64,000 nucleotides of DNA from Hymenoscyphus infarciens (Eukaryota; Ascomycota; Leotiomycetes; Helotiales; Helotiaceae): contig LLCB01000019.1 of assembly GCA_001414345.1 (NCBI GenBank), forward strand, positions 62,001-126,000. Direction: 5' to 3'. A program made the position numbers and the translations under genes. The notes below the pieces were generated by a model. That model did no database searches and was not told where the DNA came from. It saw nothing but the letters and a program-made list of their open reading frames with translations. This document shows positions 25,648 to 35,879 of this stretch, piece after piece. How positions within the stretch are numbered: position 1 is the first letter of the stretch; each line of letters opens with the position of its first letter.

Positions 25648-25765
25648 AGAAGAAGGAAGGTAGGGGAAGGAGGGGAAGGAGTGAAAGAAGGACGTGAGGT
25701 GGGAGGAGGAGAAAAGAAGGGAAAAGGGAGAAAGAAGATTCTGGACCTCGGGTCTATATACTCCG
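25648..25765 (-). promoter_or_regulatory. Core promoter of the beta-glucosidase gene
   Basis: On the coding strand a nearly pure pyrimidine tract (about 25648-25737) lies just upstream of the start codon. A TATA-like GTATATAG (about 25754-25761) sits about 125 bp before the ATG. CT-rich tracts next to TATA boxes are common in well-expressed filamentous fungal genes. No specific activator site is claimed. Confidence 0.5.
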
Positions 25766-27448
25766 CGAGCTGTCTACCTAGTCTAGGGAACGGAACTGCA
25801 GGTGGGTAGGTAGGTGAAAGGTACGAGATACTCCACTAGGTAGATGCTGGATATTGGATGCTCGTAGGTCATTCCTTCCTTCCCTTTCATTGCTAGGCAG
25901 CTAGGTAGGTAGGAAGAGTGTCTGGTTCTTGCTTGCCCAGCTGCTGTGACATGACACCACTGCATGCCATCGTATTTTATCGACCCACCTTTTTGGCCTC
26001 TCCATCGTGGGTCGTTCCTTCCCTCTCCAAGCATTGGGGGTGATCAAGTGGAATTGAAATCTCCTTTCCCCGCTCTTTGGGGTACCTAGGTAGCTTGGAG
26101 CTCCCATCGCAATTTCCTTTGTTGATGTCACTCGCTGCCTTTTTTGGGGTGAGTGTGAGTGACTGGGATCATGCTGTGGGGGCGTCCGGGGTAAGATGCG
26201 GGACCAGGGGGGGGGTTTGGGGAAAGTGACCCACTTGAATTGTGAGAATCCAGTCAAGTGAGGTCTGCTGCGAACCAGACGAACCAGACGAACCAGACGA
26301 ACCAAACGGCAATGAGAAGTTCTCTGCCAACAGGCAATCGGTCCGAGAGGCTCAACCCCTCTTGCTCCAAGCCCAAGCCAAGGTCTTGAAGATGAGATGA
26401 ACCAGTCCAGTCACTCCAGTGCACCAGAGCCAAGTTGAAAAGTCGGGAATGAATCATGCTTATGCTTCCAGTCCCCATCAAGGTGCGTTGGGGTGCAACA
26501 CCACAGAATATCTCGTGTCAGACGATATATATGTCTAGAGTGGATGAGAGGGTTAACCTATTGCCAAGTTTGTATATAAAATCTTTAAGAACTTAACTTT
26601 CTTAGGATTCTATATCCCAGGAACCAGTTTCCAAGGATCCGAGGTCGGGAGGGATATATCGTGGTATCAAGGGACTGATAAGAAGAGCATTGAAACTTAA
26701 TAAAATGATATTTCAACCTAAATAAAATTACTCACCTCATCCTACATCACAAGGTACTCGAGTAAGTAAGAGTCGTACTAGAAAAGATTCGGCAGCCGGC
26801 CGAGTGCTCCGGGGACTGGGAGGGGAGGAACGTTGTAGTCGAATCTCTCCTGCAGTACATGTACACTGACTGAGGTGCATCACATCAAAATCTCATCTGG
26901 TCGCACAAACAACAAACGCATCATCTATACATCATCTCATCATCTCATCATCTCATCATCTCCTCATCCCTCGGTCCAATCCCCAGATTCTTCTTACCTA
27001 ACTCTGGGTCGTACTTACCTACATCAACACTTGCCTACACCACCCCATCATCCCATCTCTCCCCCAACTCATCGTGTCAGTAGTAACGTGGTATCCGTGG
27101 CGTTGGTAGACATCCAGGTGATGAAGTGTTATGAGAGAGAAAGAGAAAATCAAGGTTAAAGTGAAGCGCGTCAAAGTGAAGCTTGGAAAGCGCGAATGTG
27201 ACGCGGTCTCTCCGTCTGCAGGAAGGAAGGCCCGATACGCGCGGAAGATAGATCTGATAGCGTTTGTGGCGTTTGTGGCGGACGTTTGAGAGGCTTGAAG
27301 ACGCTTGATAAGGCTTGTGAGTGGTGGAATTGCTTTCCGTGGGATGTTCGTGGTCTTGACTGTATACTGAGAGTCGTAGCGTGTATATTAGAAAGATCAG
27401 ATGAAAAATAGAGGTACAGTACGAGTTGCGGGGTCGAATCTCCCCGCA
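25766..27448. other. Intergenic region with short tandem repeats
   Basis: There is no supported gene in this 1.7 kb. Open frames here are low-complexity. Features seen are a 9-bp tandem (GAACCAGAC, four copies, about 26273-26308), a CATCTCATC tandem array (about 26931-26972), a poly-G stretch (26208-26216) and a perfect 7-bp stem hairpin (TGCGGGG...CCCCGCA, 27426-27448). It should include the distal promoter of the minus-strand beta-glucosidase gene. Confidence 0.5.
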
Positions 27449-27453
27449 CTTTG

Positions 27454-27804
27454 TGTAACGGCACGAAATACACACAACTACAGTAGAGGCATGTGGGAGT
27501 GCGTATGGCAGAATGACGTGTGTAGATACTAGGCTCTGATACGGAAGAAAACAATAACTGTCCCTCTTCTGGACCGAACATGAACGTCTATATACAAGAG
27601 GTTTCGGACAATACAAAAGGGGTACGAAACCGAACAACGACATACGTCGGCTAATACAAAAGCCCGAACCCTACGAAGTACGTCCGAAAGTCCGGACAGA
27701 CGTAACCTTCCTAAATTAGACAATGTAAAACAACAACTACCGAAAGCTAATATGTACGGCATATGCTACGTAATATCGGCTATATAGGACGGCATGCCGT
27801 CACA
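27454..27804 (+). repeat. 5' LTR of the preserved element
   Basis: It starts with TG and ends with CA. A perfect 14-bp palindrome, GACGGCATGCCGTC, sits at 27788-27801 just before the final ACA. Compared with the 3' LTR it is close to the ancestral state, with only about two changes of its own, both C-to-T in CpA. The open frames crossing it on the minus strand are not genes. Confidence 0.92.
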
Positions 27805-27820
27805 TCCCTCTCCCTTAAAA

Positions 27821-27839
27821 AAGACTCGTCCCGAGTCTT
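27821..27839 (+). other. Hairpin in the LTR-element leader
   Basis: AAGACTCG and CGAGTCTT form a perfect 8-bp stem around a 3-nt loop, starting 16 bp after the 5' LTR. The RIPed copy keeps the equivalent site near 6037-6055 with transitions in the right arm. It lies where a primer-binding site would be expected. A role in priming or packaging is only inference. Confidence 0.5.
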
Positions 27840-28189
27840 CTATCTCTTGTCGTTCAGGGTCGAATCGGGATAGTGTAAGTGTTATAACATTTGTCGTATT
27901 TGATTTTGTCGTAAGCGAGAAGGTCGATCAGGGTCTGAATCGTAGCTGACCCAGGTTCGAAGATGCTTTGTTTAGTTGAAATTTGTCGTAAGCGAGATGT
28001 CGAGATGTCGGTTCCGAATCGATTTCGTAAATGCTTGTAAAGAGACTTCGTTTCCAATCCTTCAATATCAAAAGCAAGCATTCGCGTCCGCTAAAAGAGT
28101 GTAGTCCGATCCTGTCCGGCAGGTCGGAAAAATTCAAAGTTCAAAGTAAAATCAGAAAAAGTTCAAAAGTTGAATTCGAAAGTTCAGAG

Positions 28190-30180
28190 TAGAGTCGGAA
28201 GTCGTTCGGTTGAGAGGCAGTGATAACTCAGTTAAGAGCTCACTTCGAGAGCGTACCGACTCGTATCCGATTCGAATTCTCTGATTCGAATTTTATTAAA
28301 AGAGTGTAGGTTCGACCGAACTGATGTCGGCGGGGACTCAGAATGAAGTCGGAAACGAAAAGTCGATAATGTCGTAGACAGTGATAACTCAGCTAAGAGG
28401 TCACTATCCTTTCGAGAGCGTACCGATTCGATTCGTATCCGATTCGAAAGTTTAAATGAAAAAAGGACTTCTGGCCCGGCCAGAAGTGAAAGAAAGTAAA
28501 GAATGTAAGAAAGACTCCATGCCGGAGTCGGTGGGGTTTCGGCTAGTCAAAAGAGTTTGTTGCCGAAGTAGTCGTATTGTCCGAGTAACCATGGACAACA
28601 AAAGGTGGTGATTCGGCTGGTCAAAGGATTTTGTTGCCGAATGTTATCAGAGTTTCGCTGTCCGACGTTCAGGACAACAGAAAGGAGCAGATTCGGCTGG
28701 TCAAAGGCGAAGTTGTTGCCGAGTGTTAAAAATGCTGTCCGAAGTTCTAGACAACAAAAAGGGGTAGGGTTTCGGCTAGTCAAAGGAGTTTGTTACCGAA
28801 TGTTATCAAAGTTCCGATTCCGATTCCCCTTCAAAAGTGGCAGGGAAAAAGTTCAAAGTAAAAATCAGAAAAGATTCAGAGCAGAGTCGGAGGCGAACAT
28901 CGAGAGGTAACGGTGTAGGTGACAGTGATGTCTCAGCTAAGAGTTCACTTCGAGGGTGTACCGGTTCGCATCCGATTCGAATTCGAATAAAACATCTAGC
29001 CTGCCAGATGTAAAAGAAAGTAAGTTCGTCTAAACTCAGGTCGGCGGAAGTTCAAAGTAGAGTCGGATGGTGCTCGGTCGAGAAACAGTGATAACTTCAG
29101 TTAAGAGCTCACTTCTTTGTTTCGTCCTAATGGAAAGCGTATTTTAACCGACTCGCATCCGCTTCGAGAAGTTCAAATGAAAAAAGGAACTTCTAGCCCG
29201 GCCAGAAGTAAAAGAAAGTAATAAAAGTAAGAAAGAATGTAAAGACTGTAAGACTCTGTACCAGAGTCGGTGGGGTTTCGGCTGGTCAAAGGCGAAGTTG
29301 TTGCCGAAGTTAAAAATGCTGTCCGAAGTTCGGGACAACAAAAGAGAGGGTTTCGGCTGGTCAAATGAACTTGATGCCGAGTTGTCGAAGTTGAAATTGT
29401 TATCCGAGTATCCGGGGACAATAAAAGGGGTAGTTTCGGCAGGTCAAAGGCGAAGTTGTTGCCGAAGTTCAAAAAGGGGTACAGTTTCGGGTACGACATT
29501 TATCGGTACTGTCGTAGAAACTGTGTTGCTCAGGCCCGTAGGCCGCCTCGTTCCCTTTAAGGTACTTAAGGACTTAATCGTCATCTTCCGATTTCGGAAA
29601 AAGAGTTGCTGTTGGATCGTGGGGAGTTTAGAGCTGAATCGGATAAGGAGGGAGGGGTGTTTTTGAACTGAAGTGCTGATATCGATAGGCGTGGTCGTTT
29701 CTGAATATTCAGTGCTTCGGTGTCTCTCCTTATCCATAGCTAAAAGATCGTTCACCATTTTAGCAAAGTTGTAATTCCAGCGTCTCTTTAAGCGTAGCAG
29801 ACGGGTTTCGGAGCTGAGGTGTAATCTTGTCCCATATATGAAAGAAGCGTTCCGATTCTGGTATCTCTCCGAGTATGGCCGTACTCGAAAAGTGACCTTT
29901 TGAAGTCGGCAAAAGTTTCTTCAGCGTAATCTTGTTCTTAATTCCACTTCCATCTCTTTCAACCTTTGTACCGGCGGGGACTCGGTTCGTAACCGTAGTC
30001 TTTTTGAATGTTCGCTGGTAGAGGTATTTTTCGAAGGAAAAGTTCAGAGTAGAGTCGGATGATGTTCGGTCGAGAGACAGCGATAAAGGTAGCGATAACT
30101 CAGCTAAGAGCTCGCTTCTGTGTTTCGTCCTGATGGAAAGCGTATTTCGACCGATTTGTATCCGATTCGAGGGAAGTGGT
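28190..30180 (+). repeat. Five dispersed modules with tRNA-promoter-like boxes
   Basis: Modules begin near 28200, 28365, 28905, 29070 and 30075. Each has a TAACTCAG(C/T)TAAGAG-like block followed by a GATTCGAA-like block. In the first and third, the two blocks (28224 and 28269; 28929 and 28974) are 45 bp apart, close to the spacing of the internal A and B boxes of a tRNA gene. The other three have inserts, with spacings of about 56, 68 and 69. No acceptor-stem pairing is seen, so these are not tRNA genes. Confidence 0.55.
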
Positions 30181-31293
30181 GGGAAGGCATCAGGGGCAGC
30201 TGCCCGTAGCGAAAGAGGTCTGAATTCGGGCTTTGAAAAGCAAAGAAGGGTTCGAATAAGGGTCGGATCGGTGAGAGTTCGGAGGCGGAGTGTTTATTAA
30301 CTTTGTAGTTCGCTTATGATTATGTCTATCTCATCTAACCGATCGTTTTATCCTTTATTTTTATACTGCTATCTCGTCGATATATCGTCCGTATCTAAGA
30401 AGTCTTGCTTATCGTTTTATCGAGATCTTCTAGGTCTTAGTATGCGGTTATGGATCGGAGAGGGTTTAGAGGGTCTTTCGAAAAGGGGAGTAGCTCTAGA
30501 AGGGGTTATTGCTTAATGCTATTTGGCAGAACTAGGTTCGATATTTCAAAGATGTTGATAAGGGGTATGTCGAAAGGCATTAGGGGTAGCTACTCGTGGC
30601 TGAAAAGGGTAATTAGGGCTTTAAAGTAGGAGAGGGTTTGATCGAAGGTTTGAAAGAGGATTGGATTAAGAAGGGTTCGGAGTAGTGATTTATTAACTTT
30701 AAATGTCGCTTATCTGTCTTTCTAGCTTAGCTAGCTAATTCCTTATTTCTTAATTCTCTGCTTCTAAAGTTTATATAACTGACCGCATCTAGTCTATATT
30801 TAAGAAGTCTTGCTAGTCTCTTCAACCGTTGTTTTAGGATCTTCTAGATCTTGGCGTGTAGGTGCTATTCAGGCGGCTTTCAGAAAAGGGGGTAGCCCTA
30901 GAAGGTCGTTTAACGCCTCGTAGCGGAACTAGGTTCGACATCTTTGTCGATTTAGGGGGGGGAGGGGGGTAAGGTTAGATTTAGAAGCCTTCTAGATAAC
31001 TATTATAAGTTAACTTATTCACTGAATCTAGGGTTATTAGGATTCTCGGGAAATACTTAGCATATTCTAATCCTTTAACATATACTAAAACACGATTTAT
31101 ACTAGCTATTTATATAGATAATAAACCCTACTGTTACTAGCTGTCTAGGTAGTCTCTAATTACCCGGCTATATAAGGATATTATCGTGATATTCTGAATC
31201 GAGTATGAATCGACTTCTAAATAAGGAGTAGCGACAAGCTTAAAAAGAGATATTATTAAGGCTATTACTAGCGAAGAAGAGTTATTGTTTTTA

Positions 31294-31644
31294 TATAATA
31301 GCATAAAATACATATAACTACAGTAGAGGCATATAGGAGTGCGTATGATAGAATGACGTGTATAGATACTAGGCTTTGATATAGAAGAAAACAATAACTG
31401 TCCCTCTTCTAGACCGAACATAAACGTCTATATATAAGAGGTTTCAGATAATACAAAAGAGGTACGAAACTGAACAACGACATACGTTGGCTAATATAAA
31501 AGCCCGAACCCTACGAAGTACGTCCGAAAGTCTAGACAGACGTAACCTTCCTAAATTAGATAATATAAAACAACAACTACCGAAAGCTAATATATACGGC
31601 ATATGCCACGTAATATCGGCTATACAGGACGGCATGCCGTCACA
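31294..31644 (+). repeat. 3' LTR of the preserved element, partly RIPed
   Basis: It has the same length as the 5' LTR. It differs by about thirty changes, nearly all C-to-T or G-to-A relative to the 5' LTR, including the first bases (TATAATAGCATA for TGTAACGGCACG). The 14-bp terminal palindrome is intact at 31628-31641. Confidence 0.9.
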
Positions 31645-31649
31645 CTTTG

Positions 31650-32264
31650 GTGGAATCCACTCGGTGGATATAACATATCACTCTACGGGACGGAAGTACT
31701 AGCCCCCGACGTATACGCGCTCGTCTCCTTTTATAAGTTAGACTCATCTACACTTACTCTACTTACTACTTCCGACAGCTACCTACCTAGTATCTTTTAT
31801 TAATAGACCTAGTTATTAATTCTTCTTTTAGAATATATCTATAATTAGATTTAAGTAAATTAAATTCTATACTTGAAATAAGACTAGTACTTTAAATACT
31901 ATTCTATTAAAACTTTTTACTAAAAGTTCTAATCTATTAATTTCAAGTTTTATATCTTTTCAAAAAAGATATATTATTATTAAAGTACTATTTATATAGT
32001 AAATTACTATAGCTATTTCTAATAATAGTAGCTAAATATATAGTGTTTTTTCTAATTCTATAAAATATCTAGAAAATTATTTAGACTCTATTTAGATTAG
32101 ATTAGCTTAAGAATTATTTTAAAGATTATAATATAAACACGTTAGTATATTTTTGTAATAGTATACTATTCTAAATTATTAGTATTCGTAAAACTACTAA
32201 TACCTCTATAACTACTAATACTTCTATAACTTATAAGAAAGAAGATACTAAAGAGAGTAAGAAT
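31650..32264. other. Transition from normal to RIPed DNA
   Basis: The first 140 bp after the LTR element are of normal composition and presumably continue the sequence before 27449. From about 31800 the DNA is AT-rich and CA/TG-poor. No gene is recognised. Confidence 0.5.
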
Positions 32265-32960
32265 TAGATATTATATGTTTTACTTTAAGGTCTTATATAT
32301 TTAGCTTTAAAGCTTTTATTATTTTAGTAGCTATATTAGAAAGAACTTAGTTATTATTCTTATTAGGACTTAGTAGTCTCTAGCCTCTTATATATAGATG
32401 TTTATACTTAGTATAGAAGAAGAATAGTTTTTCCTTTTCTTTTTTATTAGTACTTAGTATTTATATATATTATTTAGTCTTAAATATACTCTTATATACC
32501 TCTTCTCCTATAATATATATTTTATACTATTATATAAAAAGGAAAAACTCTTCTTTATTAATAATAGCCTTTATAATATCTCTTTTAAGCTTATTATCGT
32601 TTTTTATTTCGATTTTAGTTTAGCTTAGAATTAGACTATAATAATATATTCTAAAATAGCTAAGTAATTAGAGACTACTTAGATAGCTAGTAATATTAGA
32701 GTTTAGTATCTATATAGATAGCTAGTAAAAATTATATCTTATATATTAAGAGATTAGAATATATTAAGTATTCCTAAAAATCCTAATAACTCTTTTAATA
32801 TAAGGATTACTATATATAATTTAGATAGTTAATAATATAAATAGTTATCTAGAAAACTCTTAAATTAACTCTTTTGCCTCTCTCTTTAAATTAATATTTA
32901 ATATATTAAATTTAAGAGCGACTTTAGGTCCTTTCTAAGCTTTACTTTAAAGTATAAAGC
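32265..32960 (-). mobile_element. Truncated inverted copy of the LTR element
   Basis: About 32265-32534 is a divergent, RIPed LTR in reverse orientation, ending with the equivalent of the LTR start. The following ~425 bp match the reverse complement of the 3' end of the element interior (for example 31293-30900). The copy stops near 32960, where a gag-like remnant on the other strand begins. Confidence 0.65.
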
Positions 32961-34560
32961 CTCTCTTTAAGAAAGAAAGTTAAGTACTTATAGAAAGGTC
33001 TCTAACTTAATACTATATACTAAAGAATAATAAAAAGTCTTAGAGTAATAAAGGTAAAGAGGTTACTTCTAGAAGCTAGTAAGATAACTAAGACTTTTCT
33101 AATATAGATAAGATATAGAGAGTGATTTAGGCTATAGAGGCTAAGGACTAAGAAAAAGATAAAAGAATCTAGTAGTAAGATAACTAAAACGCCTAATTAG
33201 TAGATTTAGTATAATAGATTAGTAGATACTTATTAAGAAACGATTAGAGTCTCTACTAACTAAATTAAACTCCTTCTTTATACTCTCTTATTATACTAGA
33301 CTATCTTTAAATATAAAACTCTATTTCTAATATCTTTCCTTTATAATAATCTACTCTATAATTATAAGCTAAAACCTTACTAAAAGCCTAATAATCTACT
33401 AAAAGTAAAATTATAAAGAAAATTAAACCTTTAGATAATAGTACTTTATCTACTTATAAGTAATAGAAGATATCTATATATAATAGACTCTAAGTAAACG
33501 TCGACTATTACTATATACTTAAAACTTATAAAGCTCTTATTTAAGAGATAACTATAAAACTTACTAGAAACTACTTAAAACTTTAATATAAGTTAGATAT
33601 AGGTAATATAGCTTTTAAAGACTAATAAGATATAATAGAACTTCTTAATTCCTACTTCTTAACTAGTTATAAGAAAGAAGATACTTAGAATAAATTTAAA
33701 GCCTTCTAAATAAATAGAAAGAGTTATATAAGAGAAACTTTTTTAGATTTTAGAGTACGCTTCTTAAGTATAGCTATATTTAAAAAGATATTAGAGTTAG
33801 AAAGATTCTACTAGATATAAGATAAGATTATACTATAGCTCTAAGATAGCTCTACTTTAGCTAAGAGAGATTAGAATTATAATTTTAATAAGATAGTAGT
33901 ATATTTTTTAGCTTTAGATAAAAAGAAGCGCTAAAATATAGAGTTATCTATAACTAGTATTATAGCTAAACTACTTAGTATAATCTTATTATTTAAAAAG
34001 ATAAGTACTTTTTAATCCTTATCTAGCTTAACTCGAAAACCCTCTCTACTCTTATATAAACTTAATCCTATCTCTTAGAAGATTTTATAAACTCTTAAAC
34101 TATTTTCTACTAGTAAAAAATTAAAGACTATATTAATAGACTAAGTCTCTATTAGTATAAAGTGTTTCTATTATAGTAAGCTTAAGTATTTTAAACTTAA
34201 TTATTCTAATCTTCTTAATATTAATAAAATAGATAATTAACTTAAAAAAGAATAACTTTCTAAAGAGTACTTTAACTCTAACCTAAGTTAAAAGAAAAAT
34301 AAAGAGGTCTAGATAAAAATTCCTTCCTAAGTCTTTATAAATATAATCTAATTAGACTTAATCTTTCTAAGCTTATAAAAGGAAAACAGTTCCTTATAAA
34401 TACTACTCTTAGTATATAGAGATATAGTATTAAAATATAAGCTTTAGTAAATATAAGAGTAAATAGATATCTATTTCTAAATTAACCTCTAGCTTTTTAA
34501 TTATCTAAAGTAATAGGTTTATAGATCTAGAAATTTTATTAAGATATCGTTCTCTTATCT
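32960..34560 (+). mobile_element. RIPed gag-protease remnant of an LTR retrotransposon
   Basis: A forward frame with many stops reads like a retrotransposon capsid region. It contains a zinc-knuckle-like stretch (34163-34215) in which the expected Cys and His positions are mostly Tyr codons, as C-to-T/G-to-A change would produce. At 34437-34480 a protease-like site appears where the active DTG triplet has been replaced codon by codon through transitions. Reverse transcriptase and integrase are not seen; the block ends where an inverted LINE begins. Gypsy versus copia affiliation cannot be decided. It might derive from an autonomous partner of the non-coding LTR family, but nothing links them except proximity. 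Confidence 0.55.
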
Positions 34561-35850
34561 ACTTATAGTATTACTTCTTTATATAGTACTTTTTTATAAA
34601 TACTAGATATTCTCTTCTATAATTCTTATACTTTACTAGATATTCTTTTAAGTCCTTCTTATTAAGATATTCTTTCTTATTCTCTTTATACCTCTTATAT
34701 ATATACTAGGTATACCTCTTATCTTATTTATTAAAGTATACTATATATCTCTACTTTTAGTACTTATAACACTTTTATACTACTACTTCTAAGACGTATC
34801 TTTTATATAAGAAGTATTATATCTCTTATAATATCTCTCTTATATATAGCTTTCTTACTTTCTCTATTATTACTATTTTAAGAATATAGTTCTTTTAAGC
34901 TAGTCTCTTCTATTTCTAATATTCTCTATATTTATTTCCTTATTATATAATCTTTAATATCGTTATACTAGAGGTTTAAGAGATACTTTATAGTATACTC
35001 TCTTTTCTATTCTTAAGTATATTTACTAGAGCTCTTTTTATAAGTATTATAAGCGTTCTTACTACTACTACTATTCTTTATCTAAATACCTTTTTTACTT
35101 AGCTATTATCTTATATATGTTCTACCTACTTCTCTTTCTTAAACTATATAATAATATTCTTACTCTAGAGCTTTTAAGCTACTATTACTCTTACTCTATA
35201 TCTATCTATATTTATAGCTTTAATTACTTCTTTTAGTAATAGCTTATTCTTCTCTTTATCTATTCTTATTACTTAGACTATAATCTCTCTAGTATATTTA
35301 GCTAGTATTATATATTCTCTTTATAGTATAGTTACTACTCCTCTCTATAGTCTCTTAGTTCTAGCTTTCTCTACTTATATTAGGCTATGCTTCTTTATTC
35401 CTCTTATTCTCTTAACTATAATAGTAAGCTCCTCTTATAAAATTCTATATATAATTATATTATCTCCTCTCTTCCTAGTTCTCTTATACTTAAGTACTTT
35501 TCCTACTACTTTAATAATTACTTTAATACCTTTCTCTTTTATTACTAAGTTAAGTATTATTTAGATTAGACTCTTCTCTATTATAACTATATAGTCTAAT
35601 ACTTCTTTTATTCTCTTATACTCTACTCTTCTTACTTTATTATACTATCTTTATTAGTTACTAGTACTCTAGAGAGAGAAATAGAAGCTTTCTATATACC
35701 TCTCTTTTCTCTACTACTACTACTATTATAATTATTTAGTATAATTATAGAGTACTTTAGTCTCTTTCTAGACTGTCTAATAGTTATCTAAACGTATTTC
35801 AAGGCTTTTAGAGTTACTTTATTAATTCTAAAAAAGTTTTATCTACTAAA
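34560..35850 (-). mobile_element. Inverted 5' part of a LINE
   Basis: The reverse complement of this segment matches roughly 35890-37100, the 5' region of the LINE that follows. For instance 34920-34990 pairs with 36775-36850. Only the 5' part is present, and it is RIPed. With the forward copy it forms a head-to-head palindrome centred near 35870. Confidence 0.65.
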
Positions 35851-35879
35851 AGTATATATATAGATATATATCTAATTAA

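Larger units (their letters stand above)
27454..31644 (+). mobile_element. Complete non-autonomous LTR element, best-preserved copy
   Basis: The 351-bp LTRs are 27454-27804 and 31294-31644. The 5' LTR runs TGTAACGGCACG...GCCGTCACA, and the target duplication CTTTG lies at 27449-27453 and 31645-31649. The 3.49-kb interior has no gag-pol frame even where it is little mutated. It consists of dispersed repeats: a unit built on TTCGGCTGGTCAAAGG (arrays near 28537-28800 and 29270-29480), and about five copies of a module containing GATAACTCAGCTAAGAG. No primer-binding site matching a tRNA 3' end follows the LTR. It resembles a large non-autonomous LTR derivative (LARD-like). RIP is light at the left and heavier to the right. 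Confidence 0.92.

Noticed and set aside
27426..27453. GGGTCGAATCTCCCC hairpin before the LTR element as a tRNA T-arm
   Set aside because: The 20-bp stem-loop resembles a B box, but no D-arm, anticodon arm or acceptor pairing could be found on either strand within 90 bp.
27077..27762. Overlapping minus-strand frames of 77-188 codons across the 5' LTR
   Set aside because: They lie across the LTR boundary, recur in the 3' LTR with stops, and have no protein-like character; they are chance frames in GC-balanced LTR sequence.
28537..29480. Repeated units in the LTR element interior as a CRISPR array
   Set aside because: Units are variable, adjacent and part of a eukaryotic LTR element; there are no regular spacers, and this is fungal DNA.
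32960..34560. Gag-protease remnant as the coding part of the 351-bp LTR family
   Set aside because: It is adjacent only to an inverted, truncated copy and lies on the opposite strand to that copy; no shared boundary links them.
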